64,000 bases of DNA from Urbifossiella sp046350095 (GTDB taxonomy: Bacteria; Planctomycetota; Planctomycetia; Gemmatales; Gemmataceae), in assembly GCA_046350095.1 (NCBI GenBank), contig JAXMBA010000002.1:62001-126000 (forward strand), given 5' to 3'. Made by a program: the position numbers and the translations under genes. Shown piece after piece: positions 17,053 to 25,224 of this stretch (position 1 is its first letter; the number at the start of each line of letters is the position of its first letter). The notes under the pieces are model-generated. The model did not search any database, had not been told where the DNA came from, and saw nothing but the letters and a program-made list of their open reading frames with translations.

Positions 17053-19161
17053 ATGCTGACCCGCCGCGACGCCCTCGCCCTCTGGTTCGCCGGCCTCGGT
17101 ACCGCCGCCCTCGGCCAGGACGCCGACCCCACCCGCCTCCCCGCCGACGCCCGCGGGCCGGTCGACCCGCGCCGCGGCGCCCCCAAGACGCTCAACGGCG
17201 ACTTCCCGTTCGTCGTTCCGAAGACGCGCGAGGAGTGGGCCGCCCGCCGGCAGGCCGTCCGCGAACAGGTGCTCGTCGCCAACGGACTCTGGCCGCTACC
17301 CGAGAAGACGCCGCTGAACGCGGTCGTTCACGGGAAGATCGAGCGCGACGGGTACACCATCGAGAAGGTGTTCTTCGCCAGCACGCCGGGCCACTACGTC
17401 AGCGGCAACCTGTACCGGCCCGCGGGCAAGGGCGGGACGAAGTCGCCGGCCGTGCTGTTCGCCCACGGGCACTGGGCCAACGGCCGGTTGCACGTCGCCA
17501 CCGACTCCGCCGCGGCCGCCAGCGTGAAGGAGAAGGGCGAGCCCGACCTGGAGCGCGCCCGCTACTTCATGCAGGCCATCCCCGCCACCCTCGCCCGGCT
17601 CGGGTTCGTCGTCTTCCAGTACGACATGGTCGGCGTTGCCGACAGCACCGCGATCCCCCACGGCGGCGGCTTCACCGACGCGGCCGCCGAGTTGCGGCTC
17701 CAGTCGGCGATGGGCTTGCAGACGTGGAACAGCGTCCGCGCCCTCGACTTCGTGTGCGCCCTCCCGGACGTGGACGCGACGAAGGTCGGCATGACCGGCG
17801 CGAGCGGCGGCGGCACGCAGACGTTCATCCTCGCCGCGATCGACGACCGCCTCGCGGCGGCGTTCCCGGCGGTGATGGTGAGTACCGCGATGCAGGGCGG
17901 CTGCCAGTGCGAGAACTGCTCGTACCTGCGTGTCGGCACCGGGAACGTCGAGATGGCGGCCGTGTTCGCGCCGAAGCCGATGGCGCTGAGCGCGGCGAAC
18001 GACTGGACGAAGGACATCGACACGAAGGGCGCCCCGGAGTTGAAGGCGCTCTACACGCTGCTCGGCTCGCCGGACAACTTCGCCGCGCGGGCGTGGCTCG
18101 AATACGGGCACCAGTATAACCTCCACGCCCGGCAGATGATGTACGCCTGGTTCCGCCGCCACCTCCAGGGCGTGCCCGAGGCGCAGGCCGCCCACGCCGA
18201 GCCGCCGTACACGCCGGTGCCGCCCGCCGAACTCCGCGTGTACGACGCCGCCCACCCGCGCCCGGCCGACGAACTCGACGCCCCCCGTCTCCGCGCCGCG
18301 CTCTCGGCCGCGTCCGATGCTCAATTGGCGAAGCTCGCAGGGAGCCGTGACGAGTGGCGGCGCGTCGTCGGTACGGCGTTCCGGGTGATGCTCGGCGGGG
18401 TGCCCGGGCAGGCCGCGGTCCGCTCCGGGCCGCACGAAACGAAGATCGACGGGGCCGTGCTCCACCGCGCCGTCATCGGCCGTGTCGGGGGCACGGACGC
18501 GGTGCCGTCGGTGGGGATGCTCACTCCAGGGTTCCGCGGCGAGACGGTCGTCGTGTGGGTTCACCCAGACGGCAAGAGCAGCCTGGTCGCGGCGAACCGG
18601 CCGGCCGCGGCGGCGCTGCCGGTCCTCGCCGCGGGCGCCGCGGTGCTCGCACCGGACGTGCTGGGCGTCGGCGAGGCGACACCGGCGAAGCCGGTGCCCG
18701 TGGACGCCAAGTTCGCCGGCTACACGTTCGGCTACAACCTGCCGCGGCTCGCCGAGCAGGTGCGCGACGTCCTCACCACGGTCGCCTTCGCCCGCACCGT
18801 GCTGAAGGCCCGGCGCGTGCTGCTGGTGGGGTGGGGGGCGATGGGGCCGGCCGTGGCGCTGGCCCGGAGCGTGGCCGGCGACGCGGTGGCGCGCACGGCC
18901 GCCGACTTGAACCGCTTCCGCTTCGACAGCATCACCGCCACCTCGGACCCGATGCTGCTGCCCGGGGCTGTGAAGTACGGCGGCCTCGGCGCGGCGCTGG
19001 CGCTGGCGGCGCCGGCGGACGTGTTCGTGCACAACCACACGGACACGGGCATCGGCCGGCTCGCGGAGGGCGCCTACGACGCGGCCGGGGCGAAGGACAA
19101 ACTGGTGCGGCACGCGGAGAAGCAGGACGACGCCGCGGTCGTCCGCTGGCTGCTGTCCTGA
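17053..19161 (+). CDS. Two-domain alpha/beta hydrolase (acetylxylan esterase-like)
   Basis: 702 residues with an N-terminal leader (RRDALALWFAGLGTAALG, Tat-like). Domain 1 (about 60-400) is an alpha/beta hydrolase: VLFAHGHWANG forms the oxyanion region, MTGASGGGTQT carries the nucleophilic Ser (about residue 249) and GHQYN a likely His. Domain 2 (about 430-700) resembles a second hydrolase fold, but the nucleophile elbow reads VGWGAMG with Gly instead of Ser, so it is probably catalytically dead. The family is common in planctomycetes and is annotated as acetylxylan esterase or dienelactone-hydrolase-like. A TACCTT box lies about 30 nt upstream of the ATG. Confidence 0.8.
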   Translation: MLTRRDALALWFAGLGTAALGQDADPTRLPADARGPVDPRRGAPKTLNGDFPFVVPKTREEWAARRQAVREQVLVANGLWPLPEKTPLNAVVHGKIERDGYTIEKVFFASTPGHYVSGNLYRPAGKGGTKSPAVLFAHGHWANGRLHVATDSAAAASVKEKGEPDLERARYFMQAIPATLARLGFVVFQYDMVGVADSTAIPHGGGFTDAAAELRLQSAMGLQTWNSVRALDFVCALPDVDATKVGMTGASGGGTQTFILAAIDDRLAAAFPAVMVSTAMQGGCQCENCSYLRVGTGNVEMAAVFAPKPMALSAANDWTKDIDTKGAPELKALYTLLGSPDNFAARAWLEYGHQYNLHARQMMYAWFRRHLQGVPEAQAAHAEPPYTPVPPAELRVYDAAHPRPADELDAPRLRAALSAASDAQLAKLAGSRDEWRRVVGTAFRVMLGGVPGQAAVRSGPHETKIDGAVLHRAVIGRVGGTDAVPSVGMLTPGFRGETVVVWVHPDGKSSLVAANRPAAAALPVLAAGAAVLAPDVLGVGEATPAKPVPVDAKFAGYTFGYNLPRLAEQVRDVLTTVAFARTVLKARRVLLVGWGAMGPAVALARSVAGDAVARTAADLNRFRFDSITATSDPMLLPGAVKYGGLGAALALAAPADVFVHNHTDTGIGRLAEGAYDAAGAKDKLVRHAEKQDDAAVVRWLLS

Positions 19162-19270
19162 GCGGGTCGGCCGGCCCGGCGGTTCGCCCTTCCGCCGCCG
19201 GGCCGGCTGTCGTAGCATGTCCCAACCCGCGGCCGGTCGTGCCGCCCTCCCCGCCGGTCGGAGATGCCCC

Positions 19271-20518
19271 ATGCCGATCACCCTGGGTTGCCCGTCGTGC
19301 GGGAAGCGGTTCCGCGCCCGCGACGAGTCCGCCGGGAAGCGGGTGAAGTGCCCGTTCTGCCAGGCCGCCGTCCCCGTCCCCACGGCCGAGGAGTCGGCCG
19401 CCGCCGGCGCCCCCACCGAGTCGCTGTCGGCATCCGCCCCGCCGCCGCCGGCCCGCAAGCCGGCACCGTCGTCGCCCGAGTTCTCGCTGCCCCCGGTAGA
19501 CCCGCCGACGCCGCCGCCCGTGCCGAAGCCGAAGCCCGTTCCCGTGGCCCCGGCCCAGGCCGCCGACTGGGGCGCCGACCGGACGGCGTCGCAGCCGCTG
19601 CTGCTGGAGGTGGAGTCGAGCCCGCCGGCGCAGGACCGCGAGCGCCCCTGGCCGCACCGCCCGGCGGTAACCGACGAGCCGACGTACACCCCGCCGGACC
19701 GCACCGAGAAGAAGGGCGGCAAGAAGCCGCGCCCGGCCGACGCCGAGAGCGTGCCCGGCTGGCGCGCCGCCTACCGCGGGCTCCGCTGGGTCACGGTCGG
19801 GCTGTTCTTCCTGGCCCTGATCGGCATGGTGCCGTTCGGCAAGCTGGTGTACGAGCGCGCCGTCGGCGAGTTGCCCAACGGCCCCGGCTGGCTGAAGATC
19901 GACGGTTACCTGAACACCGAGGGTGTGGACGTGATCCACACCACCCAGCGCGAAGACATCGACGTGCTGGCCTACGGCCTGCCGGTGCTACTGGGCGGCT
20001 TCCTGATGGTGTTCGGCCGGGTGATCGCCGGCAGCGCCCCCGGCGGCAGCGGGGCGAAGGGGCTGTTCTTCTTCTCCGGCCTGTTCACCCTCGCGGCGCT
20101 GGTGGGGGCGCTGTCGATCCCGGTGTGCGAGAAGGTTCACTTCTACGACGCCGGCAGGTACGCCCAGACGGCGTTCGTGGTCGGCGGCGCGCTCGCCGAG
20201 TTCTGGTTCCTGATGGCCCTCGGCAACGCCGCCGGAGCGGTTCGGAAGCCGGCCGCGGCGCGCGCCGTCGGCCGCTTCGCACTCCTCATCGGGCTGGCGT
20301 ACCTGGTGGCAACGGTGGGCTGGGAGCAATACGTGAAGCACGGCTCCGACGTCGGCCGCCCCAAGCCGCTGGACGCCGACTGGAAGTTCATGGAGGAGGC
20401 GGCGAAGATGCTCGGCTGGCTGCTCGTGTTCGGCTGCTACGCGCGGGCGGTCGGCGCCGTCCGCGGCGGCATCCGTACGTACATCGAAGACGTGCAGGAC
20501 GGCAGGCCGGCGCGGTGA
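19271..20518 (+). CDS. Zinc-ribbon membrane protein
   Basis: 415 residues. The N-terminus is an MJ0042/zinc-ribbon motif with two CxxC pairs (CPSCGKRF...VKCPFCQ). A Pro-rich linker (about 50-150) leads to a C-terminal membrane domain with about five hydrophobic helices (for example VTVGLFFLALIGMVPFG and LPVLLGGFLMVFGRVIAG). Such zinc-ribbon plus membrane proteins are frequent in Gemmata-group genomes and have no known function. The ATG at 19271 was chosen because it places the ribbon at the N-terminus. A TAGCAT box is about 50 nt upstream. It is convergent with rpiA (3 nt between stops). Confidence 0.75.
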   Translation: MPITLGCPSCGKRFRARDESAGKRVKCPFCQAAVPVPTAEESAAAGAPTESLSASAPPPPARKPAPSSPEFSLPPVDPPTPPPVPKPKPVPVAPAQAADWGADRTASQPLLLEVESSPPAQDRERPWPHRPAVTDEPTYTPPDRTEKKGGKKPRPADAESVPGWRAAYRGLRWVTVGLFFLALIGMVPFGKLVYERAVGELPNGPGWLKIDGYLNTEGVDVIHTTQREDIDVLAYGLPVLLGGFLMVFGRVIAGSAPGGSGAKGLFFFSGLFTLAALVGALSIPVCEKVHFYDAGRYAQTAFVVGGALAEFWFLMALGNAAGAVRKPAAARAVGRFALLIGLAYLVATVGWEQYVKHGSDVGRPKPLDADWKFMEEAAKMLGWLLVFGCYARAVGAVRGGIRTYIEDVQDGRPAR

Positions 20519-20521
20519 CGG

Positions 20522-21196
20522 TCAGCGCGTCCGCGTCTCGACGCGGCCGTCCTCGTGCTGCACGATCACGCGCTCGGCCATGCCGAGGAACAAGCCCGTG
20601 TCCACGACGCCGGGCACCGCGTGCAGCGCCCGGTCGAGCGCCGCGGGGTCGGCGAGCGGGCCGACCCTCGCGTGCAGGATCGGGTTGCCGTTGTCGCTCA
20701 GAAACACGTCGCCGCCGGACGTCCGCAGCGGCTCGGCCGGGTAGCCGAGCTTCGCCAGCCGGTCGGCCACGAGCGGCAGCGCGAACGCCACCACCTCCAC
20801 CGGCAGCTTGCCGCGCGAGCCGAGCGCCGGCACCAGCTTCTCCGCCGCCCGCTCCGGGCCGACCAGGATCACCAGCCGGCCCGACGCCGCGGCCACGACC
20901 TTCTCGCGTACGAGGGCGTTGCCGTACCCCTTCAGCAGGTTTAGCTGCGGGTCCACCTCGTCGGCGCCGTCGAAGGTGATGTCGAGGGGCAGACCGTCGG
21001 CCAGCTCGACGAGCGGCACGCCGACGCGGGCGGCCAGTTCGGCCGACCCGCGCGACGTGGGGACCCCGCGGACGCGGAGGCCGGCGCGGACGCGGTCGCC
21101 GAGCGCGGCGATGAACTTCTCGGACGCCTTCCCGGAGCCGAGGCCGAGGGTCATGCCGTCGGCCACCAGGGCGAGCGCGGCTTCGACGTTGGTCAC
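20522..21196 (-). CDS. rpiA: Ribose-5-phosphate isomerase A
   Basis: 224 residues, GTG start. The enzyme interconverts ribose-5-phosphate and ribulose-5-phosphate in the pentose phosphate pathway. Diagnostic segments are GLGSGKASEKFI (phosphate loop, usually GLGTGST), DITFDGADEVD (catalytic Asp pair) and LLKGYGNALVREK (catalytic Lys/Glu region, usually KGGGAALxREK). Length matches the family. It is divergent from a membrane protein gene, with about 75 nt between the starts. A TAGTAT -10-like box is about 35-40 nt upstream on the minus strand. Confidence 0.93.
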   Translation of the reverse strand: MTNVEAALALVADGMTLGLGSGKASEKFIAALGDRVRAGLRVRGVPTSRGSAELAARVGVPLVELADGLPLDITFDGADEVDPQLNLLKGYGNALVREKVVAAASGRLVILVGPERAAEKLVPALGSRGKLPVEVVAFALPLVADRLAKLGYPAEPLRTSGGDVFLSDNGNPILHARVGPLADPAALDRALHAVPGVVDTGLFLGMAERVIVQHEDGRVETRTR

Positions 21197-21270
21197 GGGC
21201 GGACTCCCGGTGAAGTGTGCGGTGGCCCCTCATACTACATCCGGGTCGCCGCCGCCGCCCGGGAGAAATC

Positions 21271-22815
21271 GTGCCCGCCCTCCCCCGCCCGCTCGTCGTC
21301 GCGCTCCTGGCCGCCGCGTTCGCCGCCGCCCACACCCAGGCGCCGCTGTTCTACTCGAACCAGAACCAGTACCTCCTCCACGGCCTGGCGGCCGCCGGCT
21401 ACGGGCGCCTGGCGGCCGACTGGCTCTCGACCACCGCCGACCCGACGCCGCTGTTCTCGGCCGGCGTCGCCGCCGCGTACCGCGTGGCCGGTCTGTGGCC
21501 GCTGCACGCCGCGTACTTCGCGCTGCTGATGGGCTACTTCGCCGCCGCCGCGTGGCTCGCCGGCCACGTCGCGGACCTGACGACGACGCCGCGGCTACTG
21601 GCGTGGGCGGCGCTGTTCACGGCGGCGCACGCGGCCGTGCTCCGGGTGCTCTCGGTGTGGCTGACCGGCGTCGACTACCCGTGGAACTTTCAAGCCGGCG
21701 TCGCGGGGCAGTATTTGCTCGGGCCGGGGATTCAGCCGTCGGCGTTCGGCGGGTTCCTGCTGCTGTCGGTGGCCGCGTTCGCCGGCGGGCGCTCGGTGCT
21801 GGCTGGGGCGCTCGCCGGGGCCGCGGGGCTGATGCACGCCACGTACCTGCTACCCGGCAGCCTGCTCGTGGCGGGGTATCTCGTCACGCTGTTGCGGGAA
21901 CGACGTGCGCGGGCGGCTCTGAATGTCGGTGCGGTGTCACTGCTGGTCGCGCTGCCGACGCTGACCTACGCCGGCGTGACCTTCGCGCCGGACGACCGCG
22001 CCGCGTTCGCGGAGGCGCAGCGCATCCTGGCCGAGGTGCGCATCCCGCACCACGCCGTCGTGTCGCGCTGGTTCGACGCCGTCGCCGCGGCACAGCTCGT
22101 GTGGGTCGCGATCGGGTTGTTCGAGCTACGCCGCACGCGGGTATTCCTGCCGCTGACCGTCGCCGCCGCCGGGGCACTGCTGCTGACACTGGTGGTGACG
22201 GCGGTGCCAAACCCCTCACTGATGCTGCTATTCCCCTGGCGGTTGTCCGCGCTGCTGGTGCCGGTGGCGACACTCGCCCTCGCCGCCCGCGCCGCGGCGT
22301 ACCTGCCGGCCGGCGTGTCGGCGGTGGTGTTGGCGTCGATGGCCGCGGCCGGCGTGTGGGTGATGGCGGCCCGGGTCGGCTACGCCACGAACACGGCCGA
22401 GGAGCCGCTGCTGGAGCACGTCCGCACGCACGCGGGCCCTGGGGACGTGGTGCTGATCCCGACGCGGTTCCCGGCCGTGGGGACCGGCCGTGGTTCCGTC
22501 TCGACGAGCTTCATGCCCCCGCCGCGACCGCGGCCGGGCTCGAACCTCATTCCCGTGGACTTGCAACGGTTCCGGCTGGCGACCGGCGTACCGATCTACA
22601 TCGACTTCAAGTCGGTGCCGTACGCCGACGACGAGGTGCTAGAGTGGCACCGCCGGGTGGCGTGGGCCGAGGCGTGGTATGCGGCCGCTCCCGACGCGGC
22701 CGCGCTGCGGCGGGCGGGGATCACGTTGGTCGTGTCACCGCGGGACAAGCCGCTGCCGGCGCTCGGCGAGCCGGTGTACGCGGACGAGGCGTACCACCTG
22801 TACCAGGTGAGGTGA
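21271..22815 (+). CDS. Polytopic membrane protein (DUF6798-like)
   Basis: 514 residues from a GTG preceded by GGGAG. About ten hydrophobic helices span residues 5-390, with conserved-looking loops NQNQYLLHGL and YPWNFQAGV...QPSAFGGFLLL. A soluble C-terminal domain (about 400-514) includes VLIPTRF, VPIYIDFKSVPY and VVSPRDKPLP. The glycosyltransferase-C-like topology and the IPT...DFKS loops recall planctomycete membrane proteins classed as DUF6798; the assignment is tentative. The gene is followed within 3 nt by another small membrane protein gene. Confidence 0.72.
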   Translation: MPALPRPLVVALLAAAFAAAHTQAPLFYSNQNQYLLHGLAAAGYGRLAADWLSTTADPTPLFSAGVAAAYRVAGLWPLHAAYFALLMGYFAAAAWLAGHVADLTTTPRLLAWAALFTAAHAAVLRVLSVWLTGVDYPWNFQAGVAGQYLLGPGIQPSAFGGFLLLSVAAFAGGRSVLAGALAGAAGLMHATYLLPGSLLVAGYLVTLLRERRARAALNVGAVSLLVALPTLTYAGVTFAPDDRAAFAEAQRILAEVRIPHHAVVSRWFDAVAAAQLVWVAIGLFELRRTRVFLPLTVAAAGALLLTLVVTAVPNPSLMLLFPWRLSALLVPVATLALAARAAAYLPAGVSAVVLASMAAAGVWVMAARVGYATNTAEEPLLEHVRTHAGPGDVVLIPTRFPAVGTGRGSVSTSFMPPPRPRPGSNLIPVDLQRFRLATGVPIYIDFKSVPYADDEVLEWHRRVAWAEAWYAAAPDAAALRRAGITLVVSPRDKPLPALGEPVYADEAYHLYQVR

Positions 22816-22817
22816 GC

Positions 22818-23189
22818 ATGGTCGCTTTCGATTCGCTGCTCGGTCAACTGGTGGCGGTACTGTTTGCGTGGGCGCTGCTGTGGCTCGCAGCGCTCACGGC
22901 GGCGATGGTCCGGCCGCCGGGCGACTGGGGGCGGGCGTTCCTGGTCATGAGCGGCCTGTGGGCGGTCATTGACGGCGGCATCGCGTGGTACGCTCTGGTG
23001 GCACCGCCGCCGGCCGACCTGGCGACGCTGCTGAAGGTGAACGCCGGCCTCGATGTGCTGTACGTGCTGACAGGCGTCGCACTGCTGACACGCCGGCCGG
23101 CACGCCTGAAGGGGTTCGGCGCGGCGGTGGTCGTGCAGGGTGCGTTCCTGTTGGTCGTGGACGTGACGTTTTGGCTGCGGGCGGGGTAG
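22818..23189 (+). CDS. Small four-helix membrane protein
   Basis: 123 residues from the ATG at 22818; a GTG at 22812 overlapping the previous stop is an alternative start. Four hydrophobic segments are visible: LVAVLFAWALLWLAALTAAM, FLVMSGLWAVIDGGIAWYAL, VLYVLTGVALL and GAAVVVQGAFLLVVDVTFW. A loop carries RPPGDWGR. It is probably translationally coupled to the larger membrane protein upstream. No characterised family was recognised. Confidence 0.7.
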   Translation: MVAFDSLLGQLVAVLFAWALLWLAALTAAMVRPPGDWGRAFLVMSGLWAVIDGGIAWYALVAPPPADLATLLKVNAGLDVLYVLTGVALLTRRPARLKGFGAAVVVQGAFLLVVDVTFWLRAG

Positions 23190-23192
23190 GAT
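23187..23192 (+). promoter_or_regulatory. Putative -10 box of leaderless phosphoesterase mRNA
   Basis: TAGGAT is followed by GGCAGG (6 nt) and then the ATG at 23199, the same geometry seen at the sigma factor, priA and TIGR02996 genes. Confidence 0.45.
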
Positions 23193-23198
23193 GGCAGG

Positions 23199-23687
23199 AT
23201 GCGGCTCGGCATTCTTTCCGACACGCACGACGAGTTCGACCGCACTCGCGTCGCCGTCGAAATCCTTCGCACCGCCGGCGCGGAGGCGCTGATCCACTGC
23301 GGCGACTTGACGGGCGTGCCGGTTCTAGCCGCGTGTGCGGTCCTGCCCTGCTGGTTCGTGTTCGGCAACCACGACTCCGACGCAACACCCTGGCTGCGCC
23401 AGGCCGCGACCGACCTCGGGGTCGAGTGCTTGGGGTGGGGCGGTGTCGTTGAGATCGAGGGGAGCCGCGTCGGTGTTTGTCACGGGCATCTGACCAGCGA
23501 CCTGCGCCATGTCCTCGCCGACCGGCCGGATTACCTGCTGACCGGGCACACCCACTTCGCATTCGACCGGACCGAGAGCGGCGTCCGCCGCATCAATCCA
23601 GGGGCACTACACCGGGCCGACCTGTTCACCGCGGCGCTGCTCGACACAGAGACCGGCGAAGCGCGAACCATCACGGTGCCGGAGTGA
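23199..23687 (+). CDS. Metallophosphoesterase, YfcE/MJ0936 type
   Basis: 162 residues. The calcineurin-like metal centre is complete: LGILSDTHD, IHCGDLTG, FVFGNHDSD, VCHGHLT and LTGHTHFA. Small proteins of this group hydrolyse phosphodiesters with Mn2+ or Ni2+. The start lacks a ribosome binding site but has TAGGAT ending 6 nt before the ATG, predicting a leaderless transcript. The 3' end overlaps the convergent malQ gene by 17 nt. Confidence 0.88.
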   Translation: MRLGILSDTHDEFDRTRVAVEILRTAGAEALIHCGDLTGVPVLAACAVLPCWFVFGNHDSDATPWLRQAATDLGVECLGWGGVVEIEGSRVGVCHGHLTSDLRHVLADRPDYLLTGHTHFAFDRTESGVRRINPGALHRADLFTAALLDTETGEARTITVPE

Positions 23688-25152
23688 CGATTGACTCAGC
23701 ACTCCTTTCGTAAGTCGCGGTCACCTCAGCGAGGAAATCGAGCCAGTCGGGCGCGGCCAGCGCCGCCGCGGGGGCGCGCCACGTCCAGTTGCCGCTCGTC
23801 GTGCCGGGGGTGTTCATCCGCGCGGCGCTACCGAGACCGAGCAAGTCCTGCAGCGGGCACACGGCCAGGTCCGCCACCGACGCCCACGCCAGTCGGATCA
23901 GCGCCCGCACCGGGTCTTCTGCCCCCGGCGCATAACGGGCGAAGTCGGCGCGCTCGGCGGCGTCCAGATTCTCGTACCACCCGGCGGTCGTGTCGTTGTC
24001 GTGCGTGCCGGTGTAGGCCACGGCGTCGGCCGTGAAGCGGTGCGGCCGGAAACGCGGCTCCACCGCGCCGCCGAACGCGAACTGCAAAATACGCATCCCC
24101 GGCAGGCCGAAGCCCGTCCGCAGCGCGTGCACCTCCGGCGTAATGAAGCCGAGGTCCTCCGCGATGATCGGCAGCGTGCCGAGTTGCGACTTCAGAGCCG
24201 CGAGCAACGCCGCGCCGGGGGCCGTTCGCCAGGTGCCGTGCTCGGCGGTCGGGTCGCCGAACGGCACGGCCCAGTACGCTTCGAGGCCGCGGAAGTGGTC
24301 GAGGCGGATCAGGTCCACCTGCTTCAAAATGCCGCGGACCCGCTTCGCCCACCACGCGAAGCCGTCGGCCCGGTGGCGTTCCCAGGCGTACAGCGGGTTG
24401 CCCCACAGCTGGCCGGTCGTGGCGAAGTAGTCGGGCGGCACCCCGGCCACGTGCGTCGGCGTGCGGGTGGCGTCGAGTTGGAACAGGTCGGGGTTCGCCC
24501 ACACGTCGGCGGAGTCGTGGGCGACGTAGATCGGCAGGTCGCCGACGAGCCGGACGCCGAGCCCGGCCGCGTGCCGGCGTAGCGCCGACCACTGGCGCGA
24601 AAACAGAAACTGGCCGAACCGGTGGACGGCGACGTCGTCCGTGCGGTGCGCGTTGCTCCGCCACTCCCACCACGGGGCGCCGCGGTGGGAGTCCTTGATC
24701 GCCGCGAACACGGCGTACTCGTCCAGCCAATCCGCCTCGGCCGCGGCGAACGCGGCGAACTCGCCTCGCAACTCCGGCCGCCCGTCGCCGGCCTCGAACC
24801 GCTCCCAGGCGGTGCGCACCAGTCGTCGCTTACGCGGTATCACGTCGGCGAACACGACCGGGCCGTCGGTCGGAAGCTCGCACGCGGCAACGTCGGCGGC
24901 GGACGCGAGCCCGTCGGCGGCCAGAGCCTCGGGGCTGAGCAGGTTGAGGTTCCCGGCGAACGTGGACGGCGACTGGTACGGCGAGTCGGCGTAGCCGGTC
25001 GGGCCGACCGGCAGCACCTGCCACCACGTCTGCCCGGCGCGGGCCAACAGCTCGACCCACCGGCGCGCGGCGGGGCCGAGGTCGCCGACGCCGAACGGCC
25101 CCGGCAGACTCGTCGGGTGGAGCAGTACGCCGGCGGCGCGGGTGAGGGACAT
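23671..25152 (-). CDS. malQ: 4-alpha-glucanotransferase (amylomaltase)
   Basis: 493 residues from the ATG at 25152; an in-frame TTG six codons earlier is less likely. The GH77 family transfers alpha-1,4-glucan segments between maltodextrins in glycogen/starch metabolism. Evidence: AAGVLLHPTSLPGPFGVGDLG at the start (split family motif), WQVLPVGPTGYADSPYQ, the nucleophile region LIRLDHFRGL (Asp), IIAEDLGFITPEV (acid/base Glu) and YTGTHDNDTT. Length is typical of bacterial GH77 without extra domains. It is monocistronic and convergent with the phosphoesterase; no other glycogen gene is in the window. Confidence 0.95.
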   Translation of the reverse strand: MSLTRAAGVLLHPTSLPGPFGVGDLGPAARRWVELLARAGQTWWQVLPVGPTGYADSPYQSPSTFAGNLNLLSPEALAADGLASAADVAACELPTDGPVVFADVIPRKRRLVRTAWERFEAGDGRPELRGEFAAFAAAEADWLDEYAVFAAIKDSHRGAPWWEWRSNAHRTDDVAVHRFGQFLFSRQWSALRRHAAGLGVRLVGDLPIYVAHDSADVWANPDLFQLDATRTPTHVAGVPPDYFATTGQLWGNPLYAWERHRADGFAWWAKRVRGILKQVDLIRLDHFRGLEAYWAVPFGDPTAEHGTWRTAPGAALLAALKSQLGTLPIIAEDLGFITPEVHALRTGFGLPGMRILQFAFGGAVEPRFRPHRFTADAVAYTGTHDNDTTAGWYENLDAAERADFARYAPGAEDPVRALIRLAWASVADLAVCPLQDLLGLGSAARMNTPGTTSGNWTWRAPAAALAAPDWLDFLAEVTATYERSAESIVTPAP

Positions 25153-25224
25153 GGGGAGGTGTGAGTGCAATCGACGGACCGTTCCGCCGCGAGCGGCGTC
25201 GCAACGCCGCTCGCGGCGGATCCA

